Origin: Paraphoma chrysanthemicola | Lineage: Eukaryota; Ascomycota; Dothideomycetes; Pleosporales; Phaeosphaeriaceae | DNA length: 64,000 nt | NCBI GenBank assembly: GCA_020744225.1 | Contig: JAGMWG010000011.1 | Coordinates: 930,001 to 994,000, forward strand | Direction of reading: 5' to 3' | Part shown: piece after piece, positions 13,352 to 24,101 of the stretch | Layout: every line of letters starts with the position of its first letter | Position numbering within the stretch: position 1 is the stretch's first letter | Notes under the pieces: generated by a model | The model's database searches: none | Seen by the model: only the letters and a program-made list of their open reading frames with translations | Told to the model about the DNA's origin: nothing | Translations under genes and position numbers: made by a program

Positions 13352-14887
13352 ATGGCGACCCAATACCCTCCACCGTCGAAGCGCCAGAAGCGAGAGCAAG
13401 GCGAAATCGCACGCCAGCAGCAAGACATCGACACCACGATTCCCGATGGCACTGTACGAGTGCGATTCGTTGATCAAGCCACAGGCGAGAGTGGCAGCCT
13501 CCCAGTCCTCACTGTGCCGTTGTCGCAAGCAACCACCAAGAATCTCGAGATCCTCCTAAACGAGCTCAAAGACCAAACCGACGACCAAATACCCTACCGA
13601 TTCTTCCCCGACGGTGCAAATGAAGCTCTCGGCGACAAGGAAGACTTATACAATGCTTTGGTCAAGTCAGGAAAGGCATCTGCTGAAAGCGAGATCGTAC
13701 TTCAGTACGCGCCGCAAGCTGTGTTTCGAGTGAAGGCTGTGTCGCGATGCTCGGCAGCTATTTCAGGTCATGGAGACAACATACTAGCCGTACAATTCTC
13801 GCCACAGAACTCAGGACGTATGGCAAGCGGCAGCGGCGACAAAACGGTGCGGATATGGGATTGCGACACAGGCACGCCCGTTCACACAATGAAGGGTCAC
13901 TCAAGATGGGTATTGGCAGTCAGCTATTCGCCTGACGGATCGCTGTTAGCGTCTGGAGGATACGACAACGAGGTCAGGATATGGGATCCGACCACCGGCA
14001 AACAGATTGGAGGGCCGCTCAAGGGACACACCAACTTCATCACCTCGTTGACATGGGAGCCGTACCACCTTCAGGAACCCGGACGCCCGAGAGTTGCATC
14101 CTCTTCCAAGGATGGCACTGTAAGAGTATGGGATGCCATTGGTGGCAAGATAGAGTACGCGCTGTCGGGACACAAAGGCAGTGTGACTTGTGTAAAGTGG
14201 GGTGGCACTGGCCGAATCTACACTGCTTCGCACGACAAGACCATCAAGGTCTGGGATGGGTCGGTCGGCACACTCGTCAGCACCCTTTCGGGCCATGCCC
14301 ATTGGGTCAACCACCTCGCACTCTCTACTGACTTCGTTCTACGAACGTCATACCACGACCACACGCGAAAAGTACCCGCCAGTCAAGAAGAGAAGCTTGC
14401 TAAAGCCAAAGCGCGATTCGAGAAGGCGGCCACCATGAACGGCGAGATCGTTGAGCGTCTTGCAACGGCATCGGAAGATTGCACCCTCATCCTCTGGACA
14501 CCGCTGAGCAGCAACAAGCCAGTGACAAGGATGACTGGCCACCAGAAACAGATCAACCAAGTCACATTCTCCCCAGATGGCGCTCTTGTGGCTTCGGCTG
14601 CTTGGGACAACCACGTCAAGCTTTGGTCCGCCAGGGATGGCAAGTTCCTCAACACATTGCGGGCACATGTGGGACCGGTTTACATGGCTTGCTTTTCGGC
14701 TGATAGCCGCCTACTGGCGAGTTGCAGTAAGGATACCACGCTGAAGGTCTGGGACATGAGAACAGGCAAGCTCAAGGAGGATCTTCCAGGCCACAAAGAC
14801 CAAGTGTTTGCGTTGGACTGGAGTCCCGATGGTGACAGAGTCGGTAGTGGCGGGGCGGACAAGCAGGTGCGCATTTGGAGGAATTGA
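13352..14887 (+). CDS. RSA4: Ribosome assembly protein Rsa4 (Notchless/NLE1)
   Basis: Rsa4 sits on the nucleoplasmic pre-60S particle and is pulled off by the AAA ATPase Rea1/Mdn1, an irreversible step in 60S maturation. Intronless, 511 aa, normal length. The N-terminal UBL-like domain spans about 34-130 and contains Glu114 in AESEIVLQY, the position whose yeast counterpart coordinates the Rea1 MIDAS metal. Seven to eight WD40 repeats follow, with clear GH and WD ends such as SGSGDKTVRIWDCDTG, SGGYDNEVRIWDPTTG and ASHDKTIKVWD. A charged insert (about 352-390, SQEEKLAKAKARFEKAATMNG) between blades is typical of the family. The ATG at 13352 is preceded by AA and matches the usual MAT-type start; an upstream in-frame start adds an unlikely 30 residues. 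Confidence 0.95.
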   Translation: MATQYPPPSKRQKREQGEIARQQQDIDTTIPDGTVRVRFVDQATGESGSLPVLTVPLSQATTKNLEILLNELKDQTDDQIPYRFFPDGANEALGDKEDLYNALVKSGKASAESEIVLQYAPQAVFRVKAVSRCSAAISGHGDNILAVQFSPQNSGRMASGSGDKTVRIWDCDTGTPVHTMKGHSRWVLAVSYSPDGSLLASGGYDNEVRIWDPTTGKQIGGPLKGHTNFITSLTWEPYHLQEPGRPRVASSSKDGTVRVWDAIGGKIEYALSGHKGSVTCVKWGGTGRIYTASHDKTIKVWDGSVGTLVSTLSGHAHWVNHLALSTDFVLRTSYHDHTRKVPASQEEKLAKAKARFEKAATMNGEIVERLATASEDCTLILWTPLSSNKPVTRMTGHQKQINQVTFSPDGALVASAAWDNHVKLWSARDGKFLNTLRAHVGPVYMACFSADSRLLASCSKDTTLKVWDMRTGKLKEDLPGHKDQVFALDWSPDGDRVGSGGADKQVRIWRN

Positions 14888-16440
14888 GAGCCTTAATTTC
14901 GAGGAAGAAAAAGGTTGTCGCCCCTTGATACCCATAGATGTTTCATTGAACACTTTTGAAAACCCTGGACTCTTTCCACTCCCTAAATGCTTGAGCGTTC
15001 CACACCGTCAGAGCCAAGGTAACAAAACACCGCCTGAGAATGTAGCAACCGGTCCAGCCCAATAGCCCTGGAGAAAATTGACCATGTAGTTTCAAAATCC
15101 AGATTGGTATGATTCGAGTGGACAAGGTTGAAGCATTACTCTTCCTCCCGTCCCGGATGAAATATGCCACGTGCCCGTAAGATCTGAAGCCTAACAACGA
15201 GACTGATAGTTGGTCCACAACATACTAGAAACAATGTCAGTATCGTCCCCGCGCTCGGCCTTGGTGCGTGACACTTTGACGTCCTCGTACAGTGGCCGCC
15301 TCAAGCAGAAACGCCAATGCTGCTGTGACTACGCCAAGACCTGGGGCCCAAAGCTTGGTGGTGATCGCATCTGCAAACGCTCAGCGCTAAGGCGGGCGCA
15401 ACCATCCCACGCTTATTTGCCCGAGCATCTCTGCGCGGGCGCGGCGCGCTACGCGTGCGGCATTTCCCACGCTCTGACGACAAGGCCGTCCTGCTTCTTG
15501 CGTGGAGCGACTAGGTGACGCTCAACGGGTTCGTGCGAGCTCGCGGCAACCTCGGGCTGCATCAGTCAGACGTGATAAGCAGCAGGCGATGACATAACTC
15601 GCGTGCATTGTTTGCGCGAGAACGGCTAAGGGCAGTGCAGGGGTCCCTTGGTGGAGCCGAACAGTAGCGTCAGCGGCGGCTTGTCGTGCAGAGCGTGGAG
15701 CTGCGCGCGCTGTTGAGCTCGAGGGCGCGCACGCCTGGGGATGAGAAGCGCAGACAACGTGAAGGCAGGTGCAATTGCATCGTGGCAGCACAAAAAGGAC
15801 AACAGCGGAGATTTGTTTTGCAGCGATCGGCCACAATCAAGCAGAAAGCGTCGATCCTATCCCGTCAACGATGAAATGATGCTCCGCGCACCATTGGCTG
15901 GCGCAATAGCTTCGATCTGGGCAAGCTTAGCTTCGCGTTGAGGTCCCAGCCTTCTTCGACTCCTCACTTCTTTAAGCTTTCGACACCTCAGTCTCCAATC
16001 TCATCCTCGTCCAAACGACCCCCAGCCGCTTCAATCCAGCTTCGCGACATTGTAAGTAACCACCTCTCGTTGCCCAGACGTCCAATTGCTTGCCCCCATG
16101 CAAGCTTGCAGCCGGACAATCCGCCGGGGCCCGAGCGGCCAGCCCATCGCCCATCCCAGGAAGTCCAAACAAAATGCCTCATCACGCAGAAAATTTCAAC
16201 TACCCGGCGCACTTAAAAGCGGATAAGCCGCCCCCGGTGCTAGACAGGTCCTGTCTTTCACGTTGATGCTCGATCTCGCTCACCTGCCAATTCCAAAGAG
16301 TTCTTTGCTGCCGCGACGTTGATCCGCCTGCGCCCACCGAGCCTTCTTTGACCACCTTCAGCTTCAATCAATAGCTTCGCAAGCTTCATCCGGCTTGGAA
16401 ACTTGTCGCATCTTGCTGAGGATCTATCTCGACTGTGAAT
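14888..16440. other. Long intergenic region and probable leader of the small membrane protein gene
   Basis: About 1.55 kb after RSA4. Only short overlapping frames of unlikely composition occur. The last 500 bp are pyrimidine-rich with possible splice donors (GTAAGT at about 16051) and a 30-codon upstream reading frame at 16174-16266, so much of 15.9-16.4 kb may be transcribed leader of the next gene. The first kilobase holds nothing I can identify. Confidence 0.35.
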
Positions 16441-16639
16441 GTAAGCTCATCGCTACTGTTCTGAAGCCATTGGATTGTGTTTCAGCTTCGCAATCGCGAC
16501 TGCACGAGCTCAATGACGCGCAAATGCTTGGCCACGGATTCTTCTCGACATCTTCGCTCAACGCCCTATTGCAAAGGATTCATCTTGACCACTGGACGAT
16601 GACTGTTGGATGAATTGCAGCTAACCAATTTCATTACAG
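16441..16639 (+). other. Probable 5' UTR intron
   Basis: GTAAGC at 16441 and a strong acceptor (CTAACCAATTTCATTACAG) ending at 16639 bracket a 199-bp segment that ends 15 bp before the ATG of the small membrane protein gene. Branch site and pyrimidine tract are well placed. Inferred from sequence only. Confidence 0.55.
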
Positions 16640-16654
16640 AAACCCACATTCGCA

Positions 16655-16899
16655 ATGGCCGCCATCAACATGTCCCTCGTCGCGCGCAGCGAGTACGCAG
16701 TCCACCAGCTGATGAAGCGCAAGAACTGGGCTCAGCGCGAACCCGGTGTCATCGTTGTCCTCGTCATTGTCTTCCTCGTCGCCATCCTCGTCATTGCCAT
16801 GTTCATCAACAAGAAGGTAAATTTTCACGCTCCATGATCTCGGCCCCTTCAACTCGCTAACTTGACGTCCAGAAAAACGCAGGACGAGTCGCCGCATAA
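16655..16899 (+). CDS. Small conserved fungal single-pass membrane protein (62 aa)
   Basis: Two exons (intron 16817-16872) encode 62 aa. The N-terminal half has a charged motif HQLMKRKNWAQREPG, followed by a single hydrophobic helix at about residues 32-51 (VIVVLVIVFLVAILVIAMFI) and a short basic tail ending KKKNAGRVAA. I recall similar small proteins, with a KRKNWA-E-GVIVV core, as conserved hypotheticals in other ascomycetes; function unknown. Dense positive charge on both sides of the helix makes topology uncertain. The intron has a branch-like CTAAC and removal restores a clean reading frame to a stop, which supports a real gene despite its size. A long leader, a 5' UTR intron and a uORF upstream suggest translational control. 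Confidence 0.7.
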
Positions 16900-17763
16900 G
16901 ATACCCCACGGAGCGAAATCAATTGGTACGATACGAAGGCGAAGCAGACGGACATGGGCGCCATGTGACAATGACGTGAAAGGATGCATGTGGCTGGGCA
17001 GAAGATGAAGAGCATCTATGTGTATAATCTGTTTGAACAGTAGGGACGTATTAGGTCTCGGGTTGGGTTATCCCTATCGGATCGCGCTGTGGAACGGACG
17101 CCAACGAAGGGTTCGTAGTAATAATGAACAGTCAGATACTTCAATGAGCATTCGTTGATCATATTTCGCCTTCGCAAAGACCTGGTGGTGTTTTGACCAA
17201 TCTGAAATACTTCTTTGAGCAACAACGCGGACTCGCATTTCAGCCTCGCCAATCTCAAACATAGCGGTTAACTGCTTACATGTACCCGCAGGTACTCACT
17301 CGGACCGGATGTAGCCTGCTTACCTTAGCTAAGCTTCCGTAATGTCGATCCGTAGCCGGCATATCTGCATACTTTCGTCATGGCGCTATGCGTAAGCTGT
17401 TGCTTTCCGAGCCTGCCGCTAGCCACCTGTACCTGATTAGCAAGGATCCTGGTCTGATACACTCGAGTTAATCTCTGCTGATCGCTTCACGATTTGCCAT
17501 CATGGATCATACTGATGCAGTAATCCGTTACATTTAGACATGAGATAGACCTGCCTGAAGGCATTTGAAGTACTCTAGCGATCCAGCCGCGCACCGAATC
17601 GCACCGAAACTCCTAAGTCCACAGTTGCCCCATCTCGAACGCCTTGAAAAGGAAAAGAAAACGCATATGCATTCCGACTAGGCGGGGAGGTCCTTAAGCC
17701 TGCCCAGCATTCATGCCGTATGTCCGTTGACGTAGCGAGATGGCTACATCATGCCGCAAGTGC
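16900..17763. other. Intergenic spacer between convergent genes
   Basis: An 864-bp gap between the 3' ends of the 62-aa gene (+) and the 362-aa gene (-). No coding-like stretch, RNA gene or repeat was recognised. Confidence 0.4.
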
Positions 17764-18905
17764 TCAGTAGCCCTGAGGGAGTCCACCGGCGACAGCCTCG
17801 CGGGCGTCTTGCTCGAGCGACTCGTAGCGCTGACGAAGATCGTCGAAGCCCATAAGCGCCTGCTTAATCTGAGTCGGGACGTCGCACACGATCTTGCGCC
17901 AGTCTCCTTGTCTCGTACACACAGTTCGGATGAGTGCCTGCATGCAGTTCAAGGCTATGATGCACACCTTCCGAACCCACTCCGCATCAACGGCGCCGTT
18001 AGGATGCTCAAGGTCTTGAGTGTACGGGTTGATGAGGACCGGCCAGGGGAAGTTCTGATGGGATGATGGACCATGTGACACCGCGAGAGACGCGATGGGT
18101 TTGCCGCCATACTCCTTGCCGAAGACGTAGAACTGGGCCCAGACCTGATCGAAATGCTTAGCAAATGGACTGGATGGAAGGCAGTCACGAGTGATGCCGT
18201 TATCGTGCTGGCCTTGACGAAACGCCATCTCCTGGACCGCAAGAATCTCGGGAATTCCAGTGAGCGAAAGGGCGTTGGGATCAAGAACCATGGTAGGCGT
18301 ACGCAGGGGGGAGCTGAAGGAGGCCCTACCACTTCGAGACATAGGCGAAGCTTGACTCATGAGCGTATCACGTCGTAGGGTCCTGTGTTGGCCTTGAGAG
18401 ACTGAAGCCGGTCCGTGACGAATCTCCAGCTCAGTGTTGGACTGGAGCCTGCGGGGAGTTCTCAATTTCTGTGGTGAGCCTGTGCTGTATTCAGCTGCGG
18501 TGCGGATGTGGTTGGTAGCAGACGACAGTGTGGACATATTCGTGCTGGGAGATATGCCGTTGACAGCCATGCGGCGCATCTGCGCAGAGGGTGCATCGTC
18601 GTTACCCTACAGTAACGGTTAGTAAGAGTGCAGAGTATCGAAAACAGATGCCAGCATACGCGCTGAAATGAATCTGTACTAGAGCGACTCTGAGACAGTG
18701 TTGTGGAGCCAGCTTCACATCTTCCATAGCCAGTTCGCGATGTCGAGCCGCCACACGAAGACGGTGAGCTTGAGGGGCCACTGCCATCCGAATGATTCTC
18801 TGCGAGACCCTCCAGTGCTTCGAACGGGTTATTGTTCATGAAGAGGCTGGCACTGTCATGGATTCTCTTCATGCCGCCTGGACCGCCACTGGAAACTGTG
18901 CTCAT
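17764..18905 (-). CDS. Uncharacterised fungal protein, 362 aa
   Basis: I do not recognise this family. Two exons (intron 18607-18659) give 362 aa. The first 190 residues are low-complexity, rich in Ser, Thr, Pro and Gly, with several SP and TP sites (SPQKLRTPRRLQS, SSPLRTPTM). A short motif NNNPFEALEGL sits near residue 25. The C-terminal 170 residues look folded: EILAVQEMAFRQGQHD, FDQVWAQFYVFGKEYGG, WPVLINPYTQDLEHPNG, then a helical end MGFDDLRQRYESLEQDAREA with coiled-coil character. No membrane segment or signal peptide. The start at 18905 is the ATG after a probable acceptor; an upstream mini-exon from the ATG at 18974 (MSTNKV, donor GTCAGT) could add about eight residues. Function unknown. 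Confidence 0.7.
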
Positions 18906-20698
18906 CTCGCGTCCTGTCAACAAAACCTAGCAAGCACGAAATACAATTGACTGACTGACCTTGTTCGTTGACATAGCTCGTCTACAATGTGTCGAAACAA
19001 GCGAAAACGTGTATGCGTTCTGACAAAAGGCAGTCGCGGAGTCGAAGTTCTATACAATCGCGAGGTGAGGAGTGAGGGTAGGAGGTGAAGCGCAAACAAA
19101 GACTGGAGGAGATGGCGAACGCGCTAGGACCACGACATGATGCGATAAGAAGCCCTAGAACGACTATTCATCTCTGATATGAAGCAGATGTCGAGATACA
19201 GGTGGGGCGGGAGTCCCCGCAATACAGGCCGCGCCTGCCAGACTGGTTGACCCCATGGGGTGAGAGCGGTCAAGGGTCGGAAAGGAAGAGTGTGCAGACA
19301 GCTGCAAGCGTTTGTTTCATTAGTTCTGCTATTGCATTACTGTGCGGCATATCATTCTAGGACAATCGTACATTCGTGGATTGAGAGATAGAAAGACCAA
19401 TAGATCCCAAGAACGGTTTCTGGATTTCTCTCCTATGACGCATGAGCTACATCGAAGCTCTGATATCAAAGAAAATCTTCGCGTATGCCGGATGACTAGG
19501 TTGCGGGAACTTGTTGCGATAGTACAATGTGAGCAGCCAGTGAGCAGGTTAGCGGAATATTCTTTATTTTCTTCCACTATCATCGCTGTCGAAGTAATTT
19601 CGGCAGGTCCCTTTCCTGGTGTCAAAGCATCGCTACTTGTGCTATCAGGAATTGCTACAAGATTTGACGTTTACGTGTCTAAGGCGGTAGTGCCTACGTA
19701 GCTTCCCACGAGGTAAAGTGGGAGACTGCCAGGCCTACAATACTTACATGATAACCAAATTGGTAGAAGGGGGTATGAGATGCATGCGGAATCCTTTGAC
19801 ATCGCCCGCCCCTGCGCCAAAGGTTGTGTAACATTGTGGTACGCGCTTCAGGATGCTGGTGGGAACAGTACTAACTATGTACTTTAGGTTTGATATCACC
19901 TACAAGATGATTGGCCAAGACTTGTACAATTGTCAATAGGACAAAGCCTATGCCAGCGAGAATACTCGGTTCGTATCACTGCTACAAAAGACAAATATTG
20001 CCAGGTCTCGGAGCCTTATTTCGGTGTTTTGAGCATATGGCCAGTCTATTCTAGCATCTAAACCATACGATCTAAAGAGTAAGAGGTGGGTGCACGAGGG
20101 CCACACATGTAACACATGCAACAATGTATTTTCTGAATAGCGCAAACCGCTCCTTGCTGTTGTCGACGGGTTCTTGAGTGAGGTGCTCAGAAGTGGCTGT
20201 CCGAGCCGCGGGGATAAAATAGCGCACGCATCGAATTGGCAGGACGACGAAGACATGGTAACTTTTGCCGGCACACGAGCCTGTAACATGCATTATATAT
20301 CTCTCAAGCCATCGTCGCATGTGCTCTCCACCTTCTTGACATATCCGACATTAATTTTCACCCACTGTTCGCCGCAACCGATCGCGAGCCCCGCGTCACG
20401 GGCGTCTTCGACGAGCCAATGGAAGGCGCTCCAATTGGGTGGGCCGCGGTCAGCCGCATGCCGGCCGTTTGGCAGTTCCCTATAAGCAGTTTCACGCGAT
20501 GCCGGACCTTCGAGTTACGAAAGCTTTCCGTTAAGTGATAAGAGAGGCTATAGTCGGCACCAACGACTAGACGGTTCAAAAATAAAAGCCTGAAGTTTTC
20601 CTTGTGACCTCCTTCAATCTGGACTTCCTTCAACAAAGACATTTCCCCACCAAGCCAGCCCCGCAAACGCATCTGCGACCCGTTCCACGACACCAACC
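18906..20698. other. Long divergent intergenic region upstream of CAR2
   Basis: About 1.8 kb between divergent starts. No supportable gene; the 119-codon frame at 19342-19701 has no recognisable features. A TATATAT run lies near 20292. The final 200 bp before the CAR2 ATG probably form its leader. Confidence 0.35.
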
Positions 20699-22294
20699 AT
20701 GGCCCCAGGCGCAATTCAACCCGAGACTGCACCTGCCAGCAATGGCACCACCTTGAAGCCCACTGCACGCGCCTTCCACCCCACCGGCACCCCAGATCCC
20801 GCAAAGTACCATGCTTCCTCGACCTCAGAAGCAATTGGCGCGGAGGCGCAGTATGCCGCTCACAACTACCACCCGTTACCAATTGGTATGACTGCGAAAG
20901 AGGGCAATTGCGCACAACTGACATTCGGCAGTATTCTCGCGCGCGAGCGGAACCAGCGTCTGGGACCCTGAAGGCAAACACTACTTGGATTTCCTCTCAG
21001 CATACTCTGCCGTCAACCAAGGCCATTGCCATCCCGAGCTTGTCAAGGCCTTGACCGAGCAGGCGTCGCGATTGACTCTGAGCAGTCGAGCCTTCTACAA
21101 TGATGTCTTCCCACGCTTCGCCGAGTATGCTACCAAGCTCTTTGGATTTGACATGATTCTGCCAATGAACACCGGAGCAGAGGCAGTAGAGACGGCCGTC
21201 AAGGTTGCGCGCAAGTGGGGATACAAGGTCAAGGGCATCCCACAAAATGAGGCACTGGTCTTCTCCGTCACAGAGAATTTCCATGGAAGAACAGTAAGTC
21301 ACCCCCAGTGCAATGCATGTGTCAGACTAACAAGGTTGAAATCAGTTCGCAGCCATCACCATGTCTACGGACCCCGAGTCACGCGACAACTACGGACCAT
21401 ACCTCCCTGGCATTGGAAGTGTATGCCCCGCGACTGGCAAGCCCATCCGCTACAACAATGTCGACGACCTGCGAGAGGTTCTCGAGAGGCATGGCAAGAA
21501 TACTGCAGCCTTCCTTGTCGAGCCTATCCAAGGCGAAGCAGGAATTGTCGTACCTGATGATAGCTATCTTCGCGAAGTTCGAGCGCTCTGCGACAATCAC
21601 AACGTGCTCCTGATATGTGACGAGATTCAGACTGGCATTGCACGAACAGGCAAAATGCTCTGCCACGAGTGGTCCGGCATCAAGCCAGACCTGGTCTTAC
21701 TCGGAAAGGCCATCTCAGGTGGCATGTATCCCGTCTCAGCTGTCCTGGGTTCGAAAGAGGTGATGCTCACCATCGAACCTGGTACACACGGCTCAACATA
21801 TGGCGGTAACCCGCTTGGATCTGCGGTTGCGATCCGTGCTCTGGAACTCATCCAAGAAGAGAACATGGTCGAACGTGCTGAGACTCTGGGCCAGAAGTTC
21901 CGCGATGGTCTGAAGAATCTCAACAGCCCAATGATTACGACTATCCGAGGCAAGGGCCTACTGAATGCCATTGTCATTGACGAAAGTAAGACGAATGGCC
22001 ACAGTGCATGGGATCTCTGCATGCTCTTCAAAGAGAAGGGTCTATTGGTATGACTGCCCTTTATCATCATGTCAACGAGCGGCAGAACAGTTACTGACGT
22101 ATGCATAGGCAAAACCCACCCACCAGAACATCATTCGGCTTGCTCCACCGCTTGTCATCACCGAGGAAGAGATCGACTCCGCTCTGTCGATTATAAAGGA
22201 GGCCATGGAGGAGCTCCCAAAACTCAAAGGAGAGCGAGAAAAGGAGGTTCTGCCTCCGGGTGAGAAGAATGTTCACATTGGTGTCGACAACTGA
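20699..22294 (+). CDS. CAR2: Ornithine aminotransferase
   Basis: Ornithine delta-aminotransferase: L-ornithine plus a 2-oxo acid to glutamate-5-semialdehyde, the second step of arginine catabolism and a link to proline. Class III PLP aminotransferase. Four exons (introns 20886-20931, 21294-21345, 22048-22108) give 478 aa. Motifs: [48 protein letters not shown] across intron 2, [27 protein letters not shown] with the PLP-ring Asp, and [16 protein letters not shown] whose Lys304 should form the Schiff base. [13 protein letters not shown] follows. The N-terminal 30 residues are Thr/Pro/Ala-rich without a clear mitochondrial presequence, consistent with the cytosolic fungal enzyme. Confidence 0.96.
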
Positions 22295-24101
22295 TTCCGA
22301 CGCTCGTCTTTCCATGATACCCTTGGGTTGCTGGGAGTCAGTTATACATAGCTGCGGCGTTTTAGAAGCAATTTTGCCCATGGCAGTACATATCCTTGTC
22401 ACAAAGTTTGCGAAGAGCATGTGAGGCATACATGGATGATTGTTCTATATGTGGTGGAGTTGAACTTTTTATCGAATCCTTTCGCCTGGACAGGTCGTCA
22501 TGAGCTTTACGGGTCAATCGCGACGACGAACGTATCCTGTAGCTAATATATGATGGTTGGTTGGATATGCTGTGGCAATTACTGGCCTCGAGCCTCTGCG
22601 CGTAGTGCTGATAGCCCTGGTCACCTGCAATTGAAACACCGATGTACAATCAATCGTATTGAATCACCTTCGAGACTTCCTCGAAGGAATGTTACACGGT
22701 TGGAGGACGCTGTGACGATCGGTAATTGCCTGCTGAGGGATAAGCTTCAAAAGGGCCGGCCACCCCTGGCAATGCCTGACTCCAAACTCAACATCCAACC
22801 TCACTTTACTACAGATCCACGGAGTCCTTGACGCCACCGTCTTACGTGTGCACTACTCGAGGAGTTATCCGTTGTAGGGCCGTACGTGGACTTATTGTTG
22901 AGAAGCCTGGGCCATCGGAGGTTCTAAGAGTCCGATTTGACCTGCCCTTTCTAGAACCTGCTAACTGCTGATTGCAGTGCATGACTCACGACCGTCGAAC
23001 CGGTGTGACGCCTGTGAAGGAGTCATCTTGTCCTGCATCGCGATGAAGCATACACGCCATCCTACGCACAGTCACCTCCGCTACAATTGACGTTGGTCTA
23101 ACCTAGCCTGACGCTGAGGGCTCTACCTGAACACGGTCCAACCTACGATTGGGGCAGATGGTCTGAACGCTCAAAGTACTTGGGACTTCGGCCATTAAAT
23201 TATAATCATGAAAGAAGTGCAAGTGCGAATGCTCAAGATCGGATCACAAATCATGCGCCCCTCTTTCTCAGCACCATCGCAACCATTACGTAGTCGAAAG
23301 AGACGTGTGGACGCCGACTCGAGCAAAACCTGCAAGCGTCAGTCAGATGCGATTGGTTTTGAGGTTTCCATTCGACGTCTAGGCAACAACATGCAGATGA
23401 TGCTCCAAACACAATCAACGGAATAATAGAGGACCAATGCTATGCTCTTCGTTCGAAGCGAGTAATCGGAATCGGCACAAGTGGACAATTCTGCCGTGGC
23501 CGCTAGTGAACGATGGCCCCACCCTTCCCGATCCCAGGCACGTTTGGCTTGCGTGTCGATGCACGGTATGGAGATGCTTCAGTCCATGGAAAGGCGTGAC
23601 TGGAAACAGCTGCCAAACCAAAATTTCTGCGCGTCAAAACACGTCCGTTGCATGTTTTGCGATCGACGCTGGGGTTGCGACTATGCCGAATGTTTGACGG
23701 CGAGATGGGCCGCGGTATCGCGTCGCTGAGAGATCGGCTCGTCGGAGGACAATCGTGCCCGAAGGCGTAAAATACCGTTCAGTGCTTAGCAAACCCCAGG
23801 TTTCATGCATCTTTTTCGCGTCATGGATGGTAGACGATTTTATCTCCGGTCTTTCGACCGCACGCTAGGCATCGGCTTGCAGTGGTCACCACTTGCTTTA
23901 TGAATGCCATGCAGCCGTGTCATCGTCACGATTTTCTGCTGATTCTGATTGCGCTTCCATTGACTTCTGAAGTTTCAGACTAACAGTCGCTTCCACTCCA
24001 CACATCAAGCAAGAGCAGAGCCTCCCAAGAACCCGACCAATATCGGCCACACGCCGCGTTCTTGCGCTCGGATCCCCCTTGCCGAGGGCTGATCCTCAGC
24101 C
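22295..24101. other. Long intergenic region CAR2 to ABC transporter
   Basis: About 1.8 kb of CAR2 3' flank and ABC transporter upstream sequence. No coding-like reading frame or RNA gene was recognised; frames of 60-95 codons overlap on both strands and lack convincing composition. The last 150 bp, pyrimidine-rich, are probably transporter leader. Confidence 0.35.

Noticed and set aside
19342..19701. 119-codon plus-strand frame between the 362-aa gene and CAR2
   Set aside because: No recognisable motif and no splice context; cannot be told from chance.
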